Positions 1 through 10,599 of a DNA stretch of 64,000 bases are shown here, piece by piece. The notes beneath the pieces were generated by a model, which did not search any database, was not told where the DNA came from, and saw only the letters and a program-made list of their open reading frames with translations. Within the stretch, counting starts at the first letter, position 1, and the number at the start of each line of letters is the position of its first letter. A program made the position numbers and the translations under genes. Source of the DNA: Acanthococcus lagerstroemiae (taxonomy: Eukaryota > Arthropoda > Insecta > Hemiptera > Eriococcidae); the NCBI GenBank assembly GCA_031841125.1, contig CM063108.1, positions 41,286,268 to 41,350,267 on the forward strand. The letters run 5' to 3'.

Positions 1-268
1 GGATTTTGAAGATTGCTTTCTTCATTGTGTTGCTATTTGGATAATTCGTATTTATTTCATAATTGAAAAATGAAAGAAATTGTTTTATTTTTGATGCAAT
101 TCATCCTAATCAAAAGGGTCTTTGAAAGTCAGTCGGAAAATTGGAAAATTGAAACCAAACATTTTCTCATAACCTCTGTTTCTACATAGAATTGGGAAGG
201 GAAAAATTTGATTTGCCCTAAACGTTACACTTCTTACTAAAACTGTAGAATGAGCAAAATATCTGTTA

Positions 269-636
269 CAGTAGAACCCGTTTAACTCGAAATTCCATAA
301 CCCGAAATTCGCAGTAAGTCGAAGAAAATCAGTTTCCCTTGAAGTCTCCATAACACTTAATGTAAAATTTTCAGCGCTTACTCGAAGTTTGAACGTGCAA
401 GCTTCGATAATTCGAAGTAAAAATTATTGTAGAACAATATTATGTACCAGCAGTTGTAGATGATGATTTGACAAGAGTTCAGATGATGAACAGCCTATGT
501 TTTTTTTTGCCTCGGTAATTCGAAGTTTCGCTTTCGCTGTACATGCCTCGATAAGTCAAAATTCTCTTACTCGAAATTCGCGATAACTCGAAGAAATTTG
601 GTTTCCCTTGGGCTTCGAGTTGAACGGGTTCTACTT
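269..636. mobile_element. TA-flanked MITE, pogo/Tc1-like
   Basis: The ends form an inverted repeat: CAGTAGAACCCGTTTAACTC at the left and the complement of a near-identical sequence ending at 636. A TA precedes the left end (267-268) and follows the right end (637-638), as expected for Tc1/mariner/pogo insertions. Subterminal copies of a CGAAATTCGC...TCGAAGAAA motif lie inside both ends. There is no coding capacity, so this is a non-autonomous element. The pogo assignment is an inference from TIR and TSD type. Confidence 0.65.
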
Positions 637-641
637 TATGC

Positions 642-823
642 ATATTCGGACTTCCCAGACCGATGGCGCGCTAGCATCGGGCCTTCCTCCCTTTCCGCAG
701 TTCAGGAAATAGTGCCATAGAATTCTTATCAACGTTAGGATACACTGTACGTAAACAATGCCTAGCATCTCATGTAATCCTAACGTTGATAAGGTTCTGT
801 TGAATCTTGGGAAGTCCGAATAT
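642..823. mobile_element. Hairpin MITE (182 bp)
   Basis: ATATTCGGACTTCCCA at 642-657 is repeated as its exact complement at 808-823. A second pair of arms, around AACGTTAGGA at 731-740 and TCCTAACGTT at 778-787, continues the pairing, so most of the element can fold into one long hairpin. It has no coding capacity and the superfamily is not determined. Confidence 0.6.
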
Positions 824-2099
824 TTGTTTTAAAAAACGTATGCCTAATTTGGTCATCTCCGTCACGGCGTCACATGTCGAGTGCATGGTCACGTCGCGGC
901 GTCATCAGAAGGGAAAATTCACGGGGCGTGCATATGCAATTTTATTAACGTTAAAATGAGCATGGTAGTAGAACGGAGGCGCGATACTGAATAGAATTAT
1001 TTAAGATTGACATAAATGGGGGAGAGAAGAAGGGTGATATTGAGAAACAAGTGTCGGAAAATGAGGTTGACGTAATCTATTTGTTTTTGTGTTAGCTTGC
1101 CATGAAAAATTCGGTTTAATTTTTAGTCGTTATTGGCTAAAAGATCGGGAAAGTCAAAAATTCTAAGACACAAAATCATTGAAAAGGTAAATAGCTTTTT
1201 CTTTCTTTCTTTTTGCTCGTAAATTGAAAGTTGTAAATTTTTAGTCGCTATTTTGCCTGTTTACCTCCTCCCCCTCTTCCCCGAGAATATGTTTTTCACT
1301 TCAAGCCTGTCAAAGAGTATAATCCACGATCAAAGGGATCACAAAAATTGAACAAAAACGGATCTAACGATTAAAAAGATCAAGAAATCTTGATATTACT
1401 TGCGAACTAAGATCATAATCATTTTTATAAACTAAAAGATCCTTTGTATTGAAATAATTTTGAACCTGAATCCGTGGTTTTCACTAATTTTTTTTAATGA
1501 TTTGCAGATGATCTCAAACCAAATCGTAGAAATCATGATAATCGTAATTTAAGATTACTATAAAATCACTATTTGAATGATTAAGATCTTTTTCAAATTT
1601 CCAAAATGATCGAAGATGAGGGCTGGCACCAGGAGAGGGAGAGAGGTTTAGGATGAGTGATATCCGAAAATTGGGGAAAGTTCCGACGCACAGTTTCTAG
1701 AACCTAGTCGGGAAAATTGAAACATGAGGTTTCTTATTTTGCTTGCCAAAACTAAAATTTGTAAAACGTTAGTCAAAGTTTTTCATAACTATTCCCCTGC
1801 ACCACATTATGGTCTTTGAAATTTTATTATAATTCAGTCTTTACTTATTCTCCTACACTGACAGTTTGCCTCCTCCCTCCTAGCAGACAGATCAAACCAT
1901 TGTCTTTTATTTCCCTTGCTTTTTGGTTTATTTCGGGCTTCTTGGGTATAAAATTTGTAATTTTGTCCCAAGTTGCTTCCTCTCCCTGCAAAACTAGTTG
2001 GCCCTCTGGAAAGGTGATCACGAGTCTCGATAAAGGCTTGAAAGTCAAGAAAACTTAGTATTCATTCGAGAAAAAAAAAAATATGAAACAATTTTCCTC
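824..2099. other. A+T-rich non-coding stretch
   Basis: I see no coding segment here. Between about 1318 and 1620 there is a cluster of AGATC/GATCT words, including a short palindrome near 1377-1395 (GATCAAG...CTTGAT), which may be the remains of an inverted-repeat element without definable ends. Confidence 0.4.
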
Positions 2100-2667
2100 T
2101 GCTTGTCAACTGGATGTTTGAAAAATCTCAGTCGGCATTTGTCATGTCGGACAGCCTTCCTGTCCCCAACTTGTGTCTACCACTCTGATGGAGTCGTCCA
2201 TCCAGTTATATTATTCTGCAAGTTGGGGAAGGCGCTGCTTTTAGCCTCATCCAACCTTGCCCTTAAGACCGCATTTGCCTTCACCCACCCAGGGACGGAT
2301 TAACAACTAAGCATGGGAAGCATTTGCTTATGGCGCGGAGAAGAGAAGGGCGCCATGAGGGGGGCAAAAAAACATTTTTTCAACACAAATGCAGGGCGAT
2401 ATGGTGCCCTTTACGCTAGAAATGGTTATTCCGCCCCTGCACCCACCTATAAACCGGTATGATCATACTCCCCTCTGCTCCTCCTTTGTTTTTGCTTTTG
2501 GTACTCTTAGCACTGGGAGCGATGTCCATGCTGGCCCTAAAAACTCTGTGGTCTGATGAGAACATAAATTGGTTTAGGATTTCGTATCTCCTAATTATTC
2601 TTAAACCATTGTCAAGCAGGTGATCGATTTTGTTCATTGTTTTGCCATCTGGAGAGCACCAATCCAT
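2100..2667 (-). pseudogene. RTE-type LINE endonuclease remnant
   Basis: Read on the minus strand, 2667 to about 2416 encodes the end of an apurinic-type LINE endonuclease. The motif SPDGKTMNKIDHLL is followed by SSDHRVFRAS; the SDHR motif carries the catalytic histidine of this endonuclease family. The wording is closest to RTE-clade endonucleases. A 150-bp hAT MITE (2290-2439) interrupts the linker that follows. If the MITE and one target duplication are ignored, the minus-strand frame stays open for about 36 further codons to a stop near 2180. No reverse transcriptase remains here. The clade call is by recognition, not by search. Confidence 0.65.
2290..2439. mobile_element. hAT MITE with perfect 8-bp TSD
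   Basis: The left end reads CAGGGACGGATTAAC, and the right end is the complement of CAGGGGCGGAATAACC. The element is flanked by the identical octamers CACCCACC at 2282-2289 and 2440-2447. An 8-bp duplication plus CAGGG-type ends identifies the hAT superfamily. It is non-autonomous and sits inside the RTE remnant. Confidence 0.9.
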
Positions 2668-2712
2668 TTTTTTTTTTTTGCTTTAGATTTGTAAAGATAC
2701 TTGCTATTTTTA

Positions 2713-3120
2713 AGGTCGGCAACGATCTTATTGCAATCACTTTTTAGGGTCGGCTACGAGTAGCCGAGCCTATTGCAATCGCTTTTTTTCTCTCTTCTCA
2801 TTTCTTTTTCAGTATGATCTGAGTCACAGTTCATTTCAGTGGCGCATCATTTCAGTTGTGTGGTTTTCGGTGTATTGTTCATTGATGAGTTACATTTCAG
2901 TGGCTCTTTATTTCCGAGAAATCAATTAGTTGAAAATAATGATAATTGTAAGCAACAATTTTGATTTTATTAGGGTCAGAACGAGCCTCTTGCAATCACT
3001 TTTTTTTCCTCATCGTTTTTTCCCTTCTTCAGACGTGCTCATTGATCTTGATTTTCACTACTGTGCGAGATTTTCAAGCATAAAGCCAAGGAGATAAAAT
3101 TTTAAAAACGCGATTATTTG
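2713..3120. repeat. Repeat related to 6575-6780
   Basis: Segments such as GGTCGGCTACGAGTAGCCGA and ATGATCTGAGTCACAGTTCA recur, diverged, at 6575-6780 on the other side of the foldback element, and a GTCGACCCTCCTCAAGTGGC-like piece recurs near 7547. The family is not recognised. The two sides probably belonged to one repeat-rich recipient region before the foldback inserted. Confidence 0.45.
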
Positions 3121-3689
3121 GTTTCTTCTTATTTCTGATCTTACTAAATATATGGACTGGAGTATTGTGCGTCTCGTACTTTTCTACAAAAGGAACTATT
3201 TTCACAAGAAAAGTGAAGAAATTAACTGGATTTAGAAGAGGTAAGTGCATTGTTTGTTAATGTATGAAATGGGTTCTCAGTTTAATAAGTGTAGAATTTC
3301 TTTGAATCGAACCAAGTACATATATATCAGTAAATTTTCCATGGAATAATGCGATATGAATTATGTCTCGTAAATATAGTAAAAGTATTAATGGTAATTT
3401 CGGTATTCTGTTTCGGGTTTCTAACGATGAAGCCTAGCGTTGTGGTTGTCTTCATCTGAAGACGAAACAACGGCCTTAGCCTCTGTGGCGATAATGGGAA
3501 TATGTGATGAGTCAAATAAACAACTAGCTACTGGACAAGTACAGGATAAAGCCTTACTATATGATGCACAAAAAGTTTGTAAATGTAGATTAGAACACCA
3601 GAACCAGAATCGTACACAGGGTTAGTCGGTTTTCCTTCTGTCATAGGAAAAGTTTTTCACAAAACCAGGTGCACGTTGTTTCGCCATTC

Positions 3690-4900
3690 GACAAGTATTT
3701 CATGGGAAATATTTGGGGAAAACTCCGATAGCTTTTGAAGAATTTTATCAAGAGTCTTCAGGAAAAATTTTCTAAATCTCCGAAGAATTTCATCGGAAAT
3801 CTTTCCAGTTTTCCAAAGAATTTCCTCGAAAATCCGGGACAATTTTCCGATAATTTTTAAAGAATTGTACCGGAAATTTTCGGAAAACAACTCCGATAAT
3901 TTCTGTAGAATTTTATCGAAACGTTTTAGAAAAAATTTCCAATGTTTTTCAAGGAAGTTTATCAGAATTCTCCGAGAAAATTTCCTGAAAATTTTAGAAG
4001 AATTTCGTAGGAAATATTTGGAGAAAAACTCTGATGATTTCTGATGAATTTCATCGAAAATCTTCTGGGAAAATGTTCAATAACCTCCGAAGAATTTCAT
4101 CGTAAATCTTCGGAAAAAATCTCGGATGATTTTTAAGCAATTTCTTAGTAAATGTTCGGGAAAATTTTCCAATAATTTCGGGAAAATCTCCATTGTCTTC
4201 CAAGAAGTTTCATAAAAATTCTTCGAGAAAATTTCCTGGTTATTTTTGGCAAATTTTATCGAAATCACTCGGGGAATAACACTAAGAGTTTTGAAAAATT
4301 GTACCGAAAATCTTCAGGAAAAACCTTCGATTATATCCAAAGAATTTCATGAAAAATATTCGGGGACGATTCCTTTGATTTTCAAAGATTATTTCCGACG
4401 AACTTTATCGAAAATGTACATTTCTGATCATTTTCAATGAATTTTATCAGGTGAATTGTGTCAGAAATTTCAGGGAAAATCTCAAAGGATTCCAAACAAT
4501 TTTAACAAGAATCATCGAGAAGTATCTCTGATGATTTTGGAAGGACAACCTTGGAAACAAATTTGATGCTTTTCAGAGATTTTCGTCAAAAATGTTCGGG
4601 GAAAATCTCCAATGATTTCTAAGGAATTAATCAGAAATCTTGTGGGGAAAATGTGATGATTTCCGGAGAATGTCATCAAAAATATTCAGAAAAAATCAAG
4701 TGTTTTGCAAAGAATTTTCTCGAAAATCTTCGGGAAAATTTTTCGATAATTTTTAAAGAATTGCATCGGAGATTTTCGGAAAACAACTCTGATAATTTCC
4801 GAAGAATCTCATCAAAAATTTTTAGAAAAAATTTCCATTGTTTTCCAAAGTTCTTTCTAAGAAAACCTTAAAGAATCATCGACGGTACTTCTGAATGATT
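3690..4900 (+). repeat. 46-bp repeat array, orientation 1
   Basis: Units read roughly TTTCCGAAGAATTTCATCG, AAAATCTTCGGGGAAAAT, CTCCGATGA. There are about 26 diverged copies by length. The unit is partly self-complementary (CCGATGA...TCATCGG). Drift is strong and some units are indel-altered. Confidence 0.8.
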
Positions 4901-6040
4901 TCCGATGAAATCTTTTGGTATAATTGCAGAGTTTTCCTAAAAGTTCTCACAGATTTCTCCTGAAATCATCAGATAAGGTTTTTCAGAGATAACCGATAAA
5001 ATTTATTGAAAATGATCGGAAATTTCCCCTCAGTATTTTCGACAAAGTTTGTCGGAAATAATCTTTGAAAATCAAAGAAATCATCCCGAATATTTTTCAT
5101 GAAATTTCTTGGAAATACTTAATCGAAGGTTTTTTTTTGAAGATTTTCGGTACAATTCCTCAAAACTCTTGGTGTTATTCCCTGAGTGCTTTCGATAAAA
5201 TTCTTCAGAAATTATCAGAAAATTTTCTCGAAAAATGTTCATAAAATTTCTCGGAAAACAATGGAAATTCTTTCTAAAGATTTCCGAAATTATTGAAAAT
5301 TTCTTCCGAACATTTAGTATGACATTACTTAAAAATCAGCCGAGATTTTTTCCAAAGATTTACAATGAAATTCGTCGTCCTAGAAATTTCTTCAAAAATT
5401 GTCAGCAAATTTTTTCGAAGAATACTGATGAACATTTTTGGAAAACATTGGGAATTTTTTCTAAACATTTTCGATGAGATTCTTCAGAAATTATCGGAGT
5501 TGTTTTCCAAAAATTTCCGATGAAATTTTTTAAAAATTATCGTTAAATCTTCCCGAAGATTTTCGAGGAAATTTTTTGGAAAACATTTGACTTTTTTTTT
5601 TTTAATATTCCCGATAAAATTCTCCGGAAATCATCACCTTTTTTCTCCAAGATTTCTGATTAATTCCCTAGAAATTATTGGCGATTTTCCCCGAACATTT
5701 TTGACGAAAATCTCTGAAAAGCATCAAATTTTTTCTAACGATATCCTTCCAAGATCATCAGAGATATTTCTTGATGATTCTTGATAAAATTGTTGGGAAT
5801 CATTGGAGATTTTTCCTAAGATTTGTGACAAAATTCGCCAAAAATCATTGGAGATATTTCTCAATGATGTCCGATGAAATTCTTCGAAAATTATCGCAAA
5901 TTTTACTGAACAGGAGATTTTTCGAAGAGTTCCGATGAAATTCTTTGGAGATTTGGAAAATTTTTCCTGAAGATTCTCGATAAAATTCTTCAAACACCAT
6001 CGGAGTTTCCCTTGAATATTTTCCATGAAATTCTTGTCGA
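4900..6040 (-). repeat. 46-bp repeat array, orientation 2
   Basis: This is the complement of the repeat in the left arm: GAAGATTTTCGATGAAATTC, TTCGGAAATCATCGGA and so on, about 25 diverged copies. The switch of orientation lies near 4870-4930 without a clear spacer. Confidence 0.8.
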
Positions 6041-6574
6041 AGAGACCGCTCGCCTGGCGAAACAACTTGCACCTGGTTTCGCGAAAAACCAGTTTTCCTA
6101 TGGTGGAGGGAAAATCGACTCTAACCCTGTACATTACAAGAAGCATTGTGGAGAAATACTACAACAAAGACTACAAATTTATCTAGCAACAAACGAACGG
6201 AAATCAAATTTTGTAGCCTGCTGTTGAATATAGTGAAGACATTCATCCTGAGGATATATATGTAAGTTACGATAGACTGTTTTTCTGTTTTTTGATCATT
6301 CTGTGTCAATACTGAAATATGGTAGTTAGGTATGATGAACCAATGTACTACCCATATATTCTCAAAACTGTATGCCGTTCACAAGTGTTGATAGTATTGG
6401 TGATAATCTTGGTTATGCTTATTCAAATTGTAAACTTTAATTGCATCGAAATAAAATTCTGTTTTTGTTTTCAGCATATGGACACTTACAATTTCCTAAG
6501 ATGCCACCTGTATTGTTTAGAATTGATTGAAGAGTACCTTCCTGTTGATAGAGTGATAAGTGACTGAGATTTGC

Positions 6575-6897
6575 AATTTGAAGGTGTTGCCGACCCTCTT
6601 CGAGTAGCAAAGTTACTTTTTTTCATTATTGACGGTTCTTCCAACCATATGATCTGAATCACAGTTCAGGTCAGTGGTGCGTCATTTCCAATGCGTGAAA
6701 ACAATCCTTATATGCTTTAGCTCTTCAAAGTCACAATTCAGTTCAGTGGTCTGCATAAAATTTTCATGGAAATTTTTATTTCTTCCAACCATTTACAGTA
6801 TTGTTTCATTGAACTGATTGTAGAGTGCGTTCGTGTTGTTGATAAAAATGTCCATAGAAATTAATTTTTTTATGAGGGTAGGATCAGATCGATAATT
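6575..6897. repeat. Diverged repeat related to 2713-3120
   Basis: It shares GTTGCCGACCCTC...GAGTAGC and an ATCTGAATCACAGTTCA, TCAGTGGTGCGTCATTTC core with the segment at 2713-2860. A second weaker ACAATTCAGTTCAGTGG copy lies near 6730. Function and family are unknown. Confidence 0.45.
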
Positions 6898-6898
6898 A

Positions 6899-7472
6899 GG
6901 CATGACGTTCAAAACATCCTATGTGCCAACTTTCACAAAAGTGGTTTTATGCATGCAAATAACTGTTCTAAGAATCGCCGCCTATACAATACTAAACATC
7001 CTAAGCGCCCATAGAGCCTTAAAGTACTTCTAATTTCAACCCAAAGATCGCAGCACGCACATGTGCCGGCGAGCGATCCATGCAAAATATCCCAACTCCA
7101 AAGAGGCAGGAAGCGTTTGATAAGAATCTGTTTGGATTAAAAAATGCATAAATGTAAAATTTAGTACTTTTGTGGTTAATAAAAACGTCGCATTCGACTG
7201 ATTCATTCTCGTAAGAGTTGATGGCACTTGGGATGTCTTGCTTTGTCTTTCCCATGGACTTAGGATGTGCGCAACGTTAACCTTCATTTTCTCAGCTTAG
7301 GCATGACTGAGCTCTAAAATTTGTACATGCACATGTTTATGAAGCTTCTGAGAATTGGCTGAGCACCCATTTTGCCAAACCCACCCCCTTCACTCACCTC
7401 AGCTGAAACAGTTTTTTGCTTCTCCTGTAAATTTCTGAAATTGCTACATAGGATGTTTTGAGCTTCACGCCT
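6899..7472. mobile_element. Inverted-repeat element (~575 bp)
   Basis: The left end GCATGACGTTCAAAACATCC, continuing TATGTGCCAA, is matched by the complement of the right end (GCGTGAAGCTCAAAACATCC, continuing TATGTAGCAA). The interior has no recognisable transposase; the overlapping minus-strand frames at 7019-7287 look like chance frames. No certain target duplication was found, so the superfamily is open. Confidence 0.55.
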
Positions 7473-8080
7473 TCAATTTTTCCATGGATTTTTCTTCTTC
7501 AAATTATTAATTTCTCGTCGAGAGTCGAGATACGTGCTTTTTTGTCGACCCTCCTCAAGTGGCGAGGTTACTTGTTAAATTTTGCCCCAAATCCAGGTTA
7601 ATAAATTGCTCCCCATTATCGTTAGTTTCCCCCATCTGTATTTCCCTAGACTCTGAGATTTTGGCACCCCCCACCCTAACCCTAGCAATAAATAATCGAG
7701 AATTTTAATGAGTAATTCGATATCTTCGCTTTAAAAAGAGTAAAGTTGGTTGACTCCCGACATCTGTTTCGGGTAGAACAGATTTTTGATCCACCTGGAA
7801 ATAGGATTTTAACATTTCAAGATCCTGTTTAGTTCCCTTCTCGCCTGCTTACAATGAAGATGTACAGTGTATTATTGCAGAATAAGGCTATCCTCGATGC
7901 CTGAAATTTCGATATTACTCGGCTTCTAATTCTCACCTTCCCTCCTTCCACAGGACTGAATTTCCAACAAAACAGAAGCAAGGACAAACGAAAATCAGTT
8001 ATGATTTTCGAATTGTCTCCACTCGTGATTTCCTTCCAACGCTTCTGACGGTTCTACTTCTGGAATTTCCTGATCGATCT
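7473..8080. other. No gene seen
   Basis: Apart from a diverged copy of the GTCGACCCTCCTCAAGTGGC repeat near 7547, nothing recognisable is seen here. Confidence 0.4.
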
Positions 8081-9130
8081 ATTCACAGATCAGTCTGCGC
8101 GAATCCAGTTAGAAATGGCTGCACTCTCAGATGGCTGAAGGACCAAACTCGATCAGATTCCTGTCGACCCGTTTCAATATAATCAGATATACCTAATCGA
8201 CGAGCTCGATGAAAGCCGATCAAATATTCGGTGGCCCGGCTCGCGCTTACCCGTTCAACCGACGCCCGAGGCGACGCGCGTCGTAAAAGTGAAACCGATC
8301 GGCGTATTTCGGATTTCGACCGTAGGCTTTTGGCGAGGCCGTTGAACATCGCGGCCGCTCTAATTGAATTAATCGCCACGTCTGAATATACTTCATTCGA
8401 TATTTTCTCGAAATCGGACGTCGTCGAAATCGAAAGGGAAGAGCACCGGGGTTGGTTTTCGGATCATCGCGTCTGGATGGGGCTGGCGGCGGCGGGTGCG
8501 CGTAGCCTATACCTTTACCTGTATACGAGGCTAATAAAAAATGAAAGTGTCTGCGGCGAAACAATGCCCTCGGCGACTAGTGAAAGGTGCATTGACGTCC
8601 GGCATCGAATATGGTCCGTAAGGTGATCTTCATGGGGTGTCTGGCGCCCCCTATTGATAACGAAATACAAAAAGTCGATTAAGTTTCCACCAGCGTTACA
8701 TGGCCAAAGGGTACTGGTAGGTCTGGGCCGCGTTATGAAAATTACGAAAGCGTGCCGACCATCGCGACCCATACGCGATGGTGTTAATTAAACGTTCGGC
8801 AGCTGGCGTGATGTTCGATATTTTCTCGGGAGGGTGTTTATCGATCTCCTCCAATAAATCATTGCCGGATTAAAAAAAAGAATGTATATAGGTATACTCG
8901 GTTACCTGTTGAAAATTTTCTCGATGATAGATAAATTTTCACTTTGCCCGGCGTTTTCAATCCTCGTATCGAGTCCGCTCGATTAAGCGCCGACCGAGTA
9001 GAATTCACGACCCGCCGCACCGCGTTCTGCGATGCGGAGCCGCGTGTTCAACGACCCGCCGCGGTTGATATCACCGACACCTATCATCGGACCCGGCCGA
9101 GCTCGCAGTAACCCGATCGAACTCGTGAAT
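8080..9130. promoter_or_regulatory. CpG-rich island, possibly regulatory
   Basis: The stretch is much richer in G+C and especially in CpG than its surroundings (for example CGAGGCGACGCGCGTCG near 8268). Overlapping long frames on both strands (131 aa plus, 105 aa minus) are typical of low stop density in CpG-rich DNA and have no recognisable domain. It could be a promoter, an enhancer or a conserved non-coding block. No splice or TATA evidence supports a gene. Confidence 0.35.
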
Positions 9131-10260
9131 GTCAAAAAGCTGTAAATTTTATTCGCAAAGTTTACGAATTCGCAATAAAATACAAACCGATAAACGAGAT
9201 TGCTTTTATAGTCGTTTGTTAAAGCGTTGCCTTACAAATGACGTAAAAGTTTTCGGAACATATAATCGAGCAAATTATATACACTGGGGGGGGGGGGGAG
9301 TACAGGGAACTCGTGAAAATTGGCGGAATGTTATGCAAATATAGTCATAGGTGTTCCACTCGCAATAGTTGACGGCTTCCTCGCCGCTAACCCAAGCGGG
9401 AAATGTGGTTTTGAAAAGAAACCTATCTATCAATGGTCGTAAAAATGCGGAAATGCCAGAAAACGTAAGCTTGCAACAGAGGCGCCGGAAGGGAATCATA
9501 CGTAGGAAGGGGTTAGTTAAATATTCCGATACTCGACCGATTCTTTTTTTTTTCTGTTAGAAATCCAGCTCTATTTAGAGTGGTCAAGGGAGGGGGGAGT
9601 CAGATTAGAGGCAGAAACCAAGTGGTACAATCGAAATTTCAGAACAATCGGAAATGAACTTACTCTGCCAAGATTCCCCGTCTTTTTTCGATGTAAACTA
9701 CTGAGAGAGAAGTCAAAGAGGATGTTCAAATTCTAAAATCCGAAACAAGGGTTTAAGGTCCATCAACTTTCCTATTTCAAAATAAAAAACAATCGAATAA
9801 CCTATCGAAATTATTTTATGTTTTTACAGCGCTGAATCCGAGCATCCTGTAGGCCCCAAAATGCAAATTTTATGCTTCAAATTGTGACAGTGAAGCTCGG
9901 CTTACAAATATCGGAATACAGGTTTTTGGTTCGTTGATTTTGATGATTGCCATAGAAGACTATACTACAAAAAAAAATTCAACAGAACAGCGCAAATAAG
10001 AACAGGGACGCTTTAAAAGAACTTTAAAATTCCAAAAGAACGTAACAGAACTGGAAGAAACCTTCCGAATATTTTTTTGCGTATTTATTTTATTTTCGTC
10101 ATGTGGCAGACGGGCCTGCAACAATGGAAGAGAATTTTCATGTCTAGAAATTAACTTTGCCGCGCCCTGCGCAACTGCAGTCTGCAGCCTTGTGGTTAAT
10201 TCCATGGACATTTTTAATGCTGAGGATGGTTGGAAGAAGTACGATACATAGGTTCGCGTA
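9131..10260. other. No gene seen; poly-G tract
   Basis: This is ordinary A+T-rich sequence with an uninterrupted G run at about 9286-9298. The short frames here have no recognisable content. Confidence 0.4.
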
Positions 10261-10275
10261 TGCATGGCCCTGCGT

Positions 10276-10321
10276 GGTCAGTCAGGTCAGTCGGGTCAGT
10301 TGGGTCAGTCAGCCAGCCAGC
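10276..10321. repeat. GGTCAGTC-type short tandem repeat
   Basis: Successive GTCAGTC/GGTCAGT words are followed by AGCC repeats. A T-run follows at about 10322-10335. Confidence 0.7.
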
Positions 10322-10431
10322 CTTTTTTTTTTTTTCTAACTCTCCACGCACTTGGCCGGACCCCTAAGCCAAACAGGGCCCGTTGCCCAGGCTGGTCCGC
10401 GTGGAGGAGGCGTTGCTTTTCGGGACATAGA

Positions 10432-10433
<2 letters not shown>

Positions 10434-10480
<47 letters not shown>
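10434..10480. repeat. (CT)n microsatellite
   Basis: This is an uninterrupted TC dinucleotide run of about 45 bp. It produces spurious Ser-Leu and Arg-Glu frames on the two strands. Confidence 0.95.
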
Positions 10481-10481
<1 letters not shown>

Positions 10482-10599
10482 ATAAGTACATCTTACAAAT
10501 ATATCTGCTCGACGGTGTTTATCTCTGTGATGTGGCGGAGAGGTTGTAGCACCTGGTGGCTTCTCAACAACCTCACATCCCAATCACTATTCCCTTCGT

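Larger units (their letters stand above)
3617..6129. mobile_element. Foldback transposon with opposed tandem arrays
   Basis: The outer ends are inverted repeats of about 100 bp: CAGGGTTAG at 3617-3625 and CTAACCCTG at 6121-6129, with matching blocks inward such as ACCAGGTGCA and GTTTCGCCA. TACA at 3613-3616 is duplicated at 6130-6133. Between the TIRs lies a degenerate ~46-bp tandem repeat in one orientation to about 4900 and in the opposite orientation from there to about 6040, giving a near-palindromic 2.5-kb structure. Numerous open frames rich in K, F, I, R and S are by-products of the repeat and not genes. There is no transposase. The superfamily is unclear: CAGGG ends recall hAT, but the duplication is 4 bp and not 8 bp. 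Confidence 0.85.
3438..6567 (+). pseudogene. Candidate exon-like gene split by foldback element
   Basis: This is a speculative model. A GTAAGT donor lies at 3241, an AG acceptor candidate ends at 3437, and an open frame with an acidic SSSEDE start runs to 3616. There the foldback element is inserted. Skipping the element and one TACA copy keeps the frame open for 44 codons until a stop at 6263, which overlaps a second GTAAGT donor (6262). A pyrimidine-rich acceptor (TTTTGTTTTCAG) ends at 6474 and is followed by a short open segment ending with TGA at 6565-6567. Both inferred introns are about 200 bp. Splicing exon 2 to exon 3 works best in a different frame from the 3440 frame, so the model may be decayed or wrong. 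No family is recognised; the N-terminal part vaguely resembles the acidic start of Harbinger proteins. Confidence 0.25.

Noticed and set aside
3657..6146. Many open frames rich in K, F, I, R and S (for example 140 aa at 5724-6146)
   Set aside because: They follow the 46-bp repeat in all frames and both strands; the protein repetition is a by-product of the DNA repeat.
8231..8626. 131-aa frame in CpG-rich DNA
   Set aside because: Same reason; opposite-strand frames of similar length and no recognisable motif.
10264..10583. Frames with Ser-Leu or Arg-Glu runs
   Set aside because: Produced by the (CT)n microsatellite.
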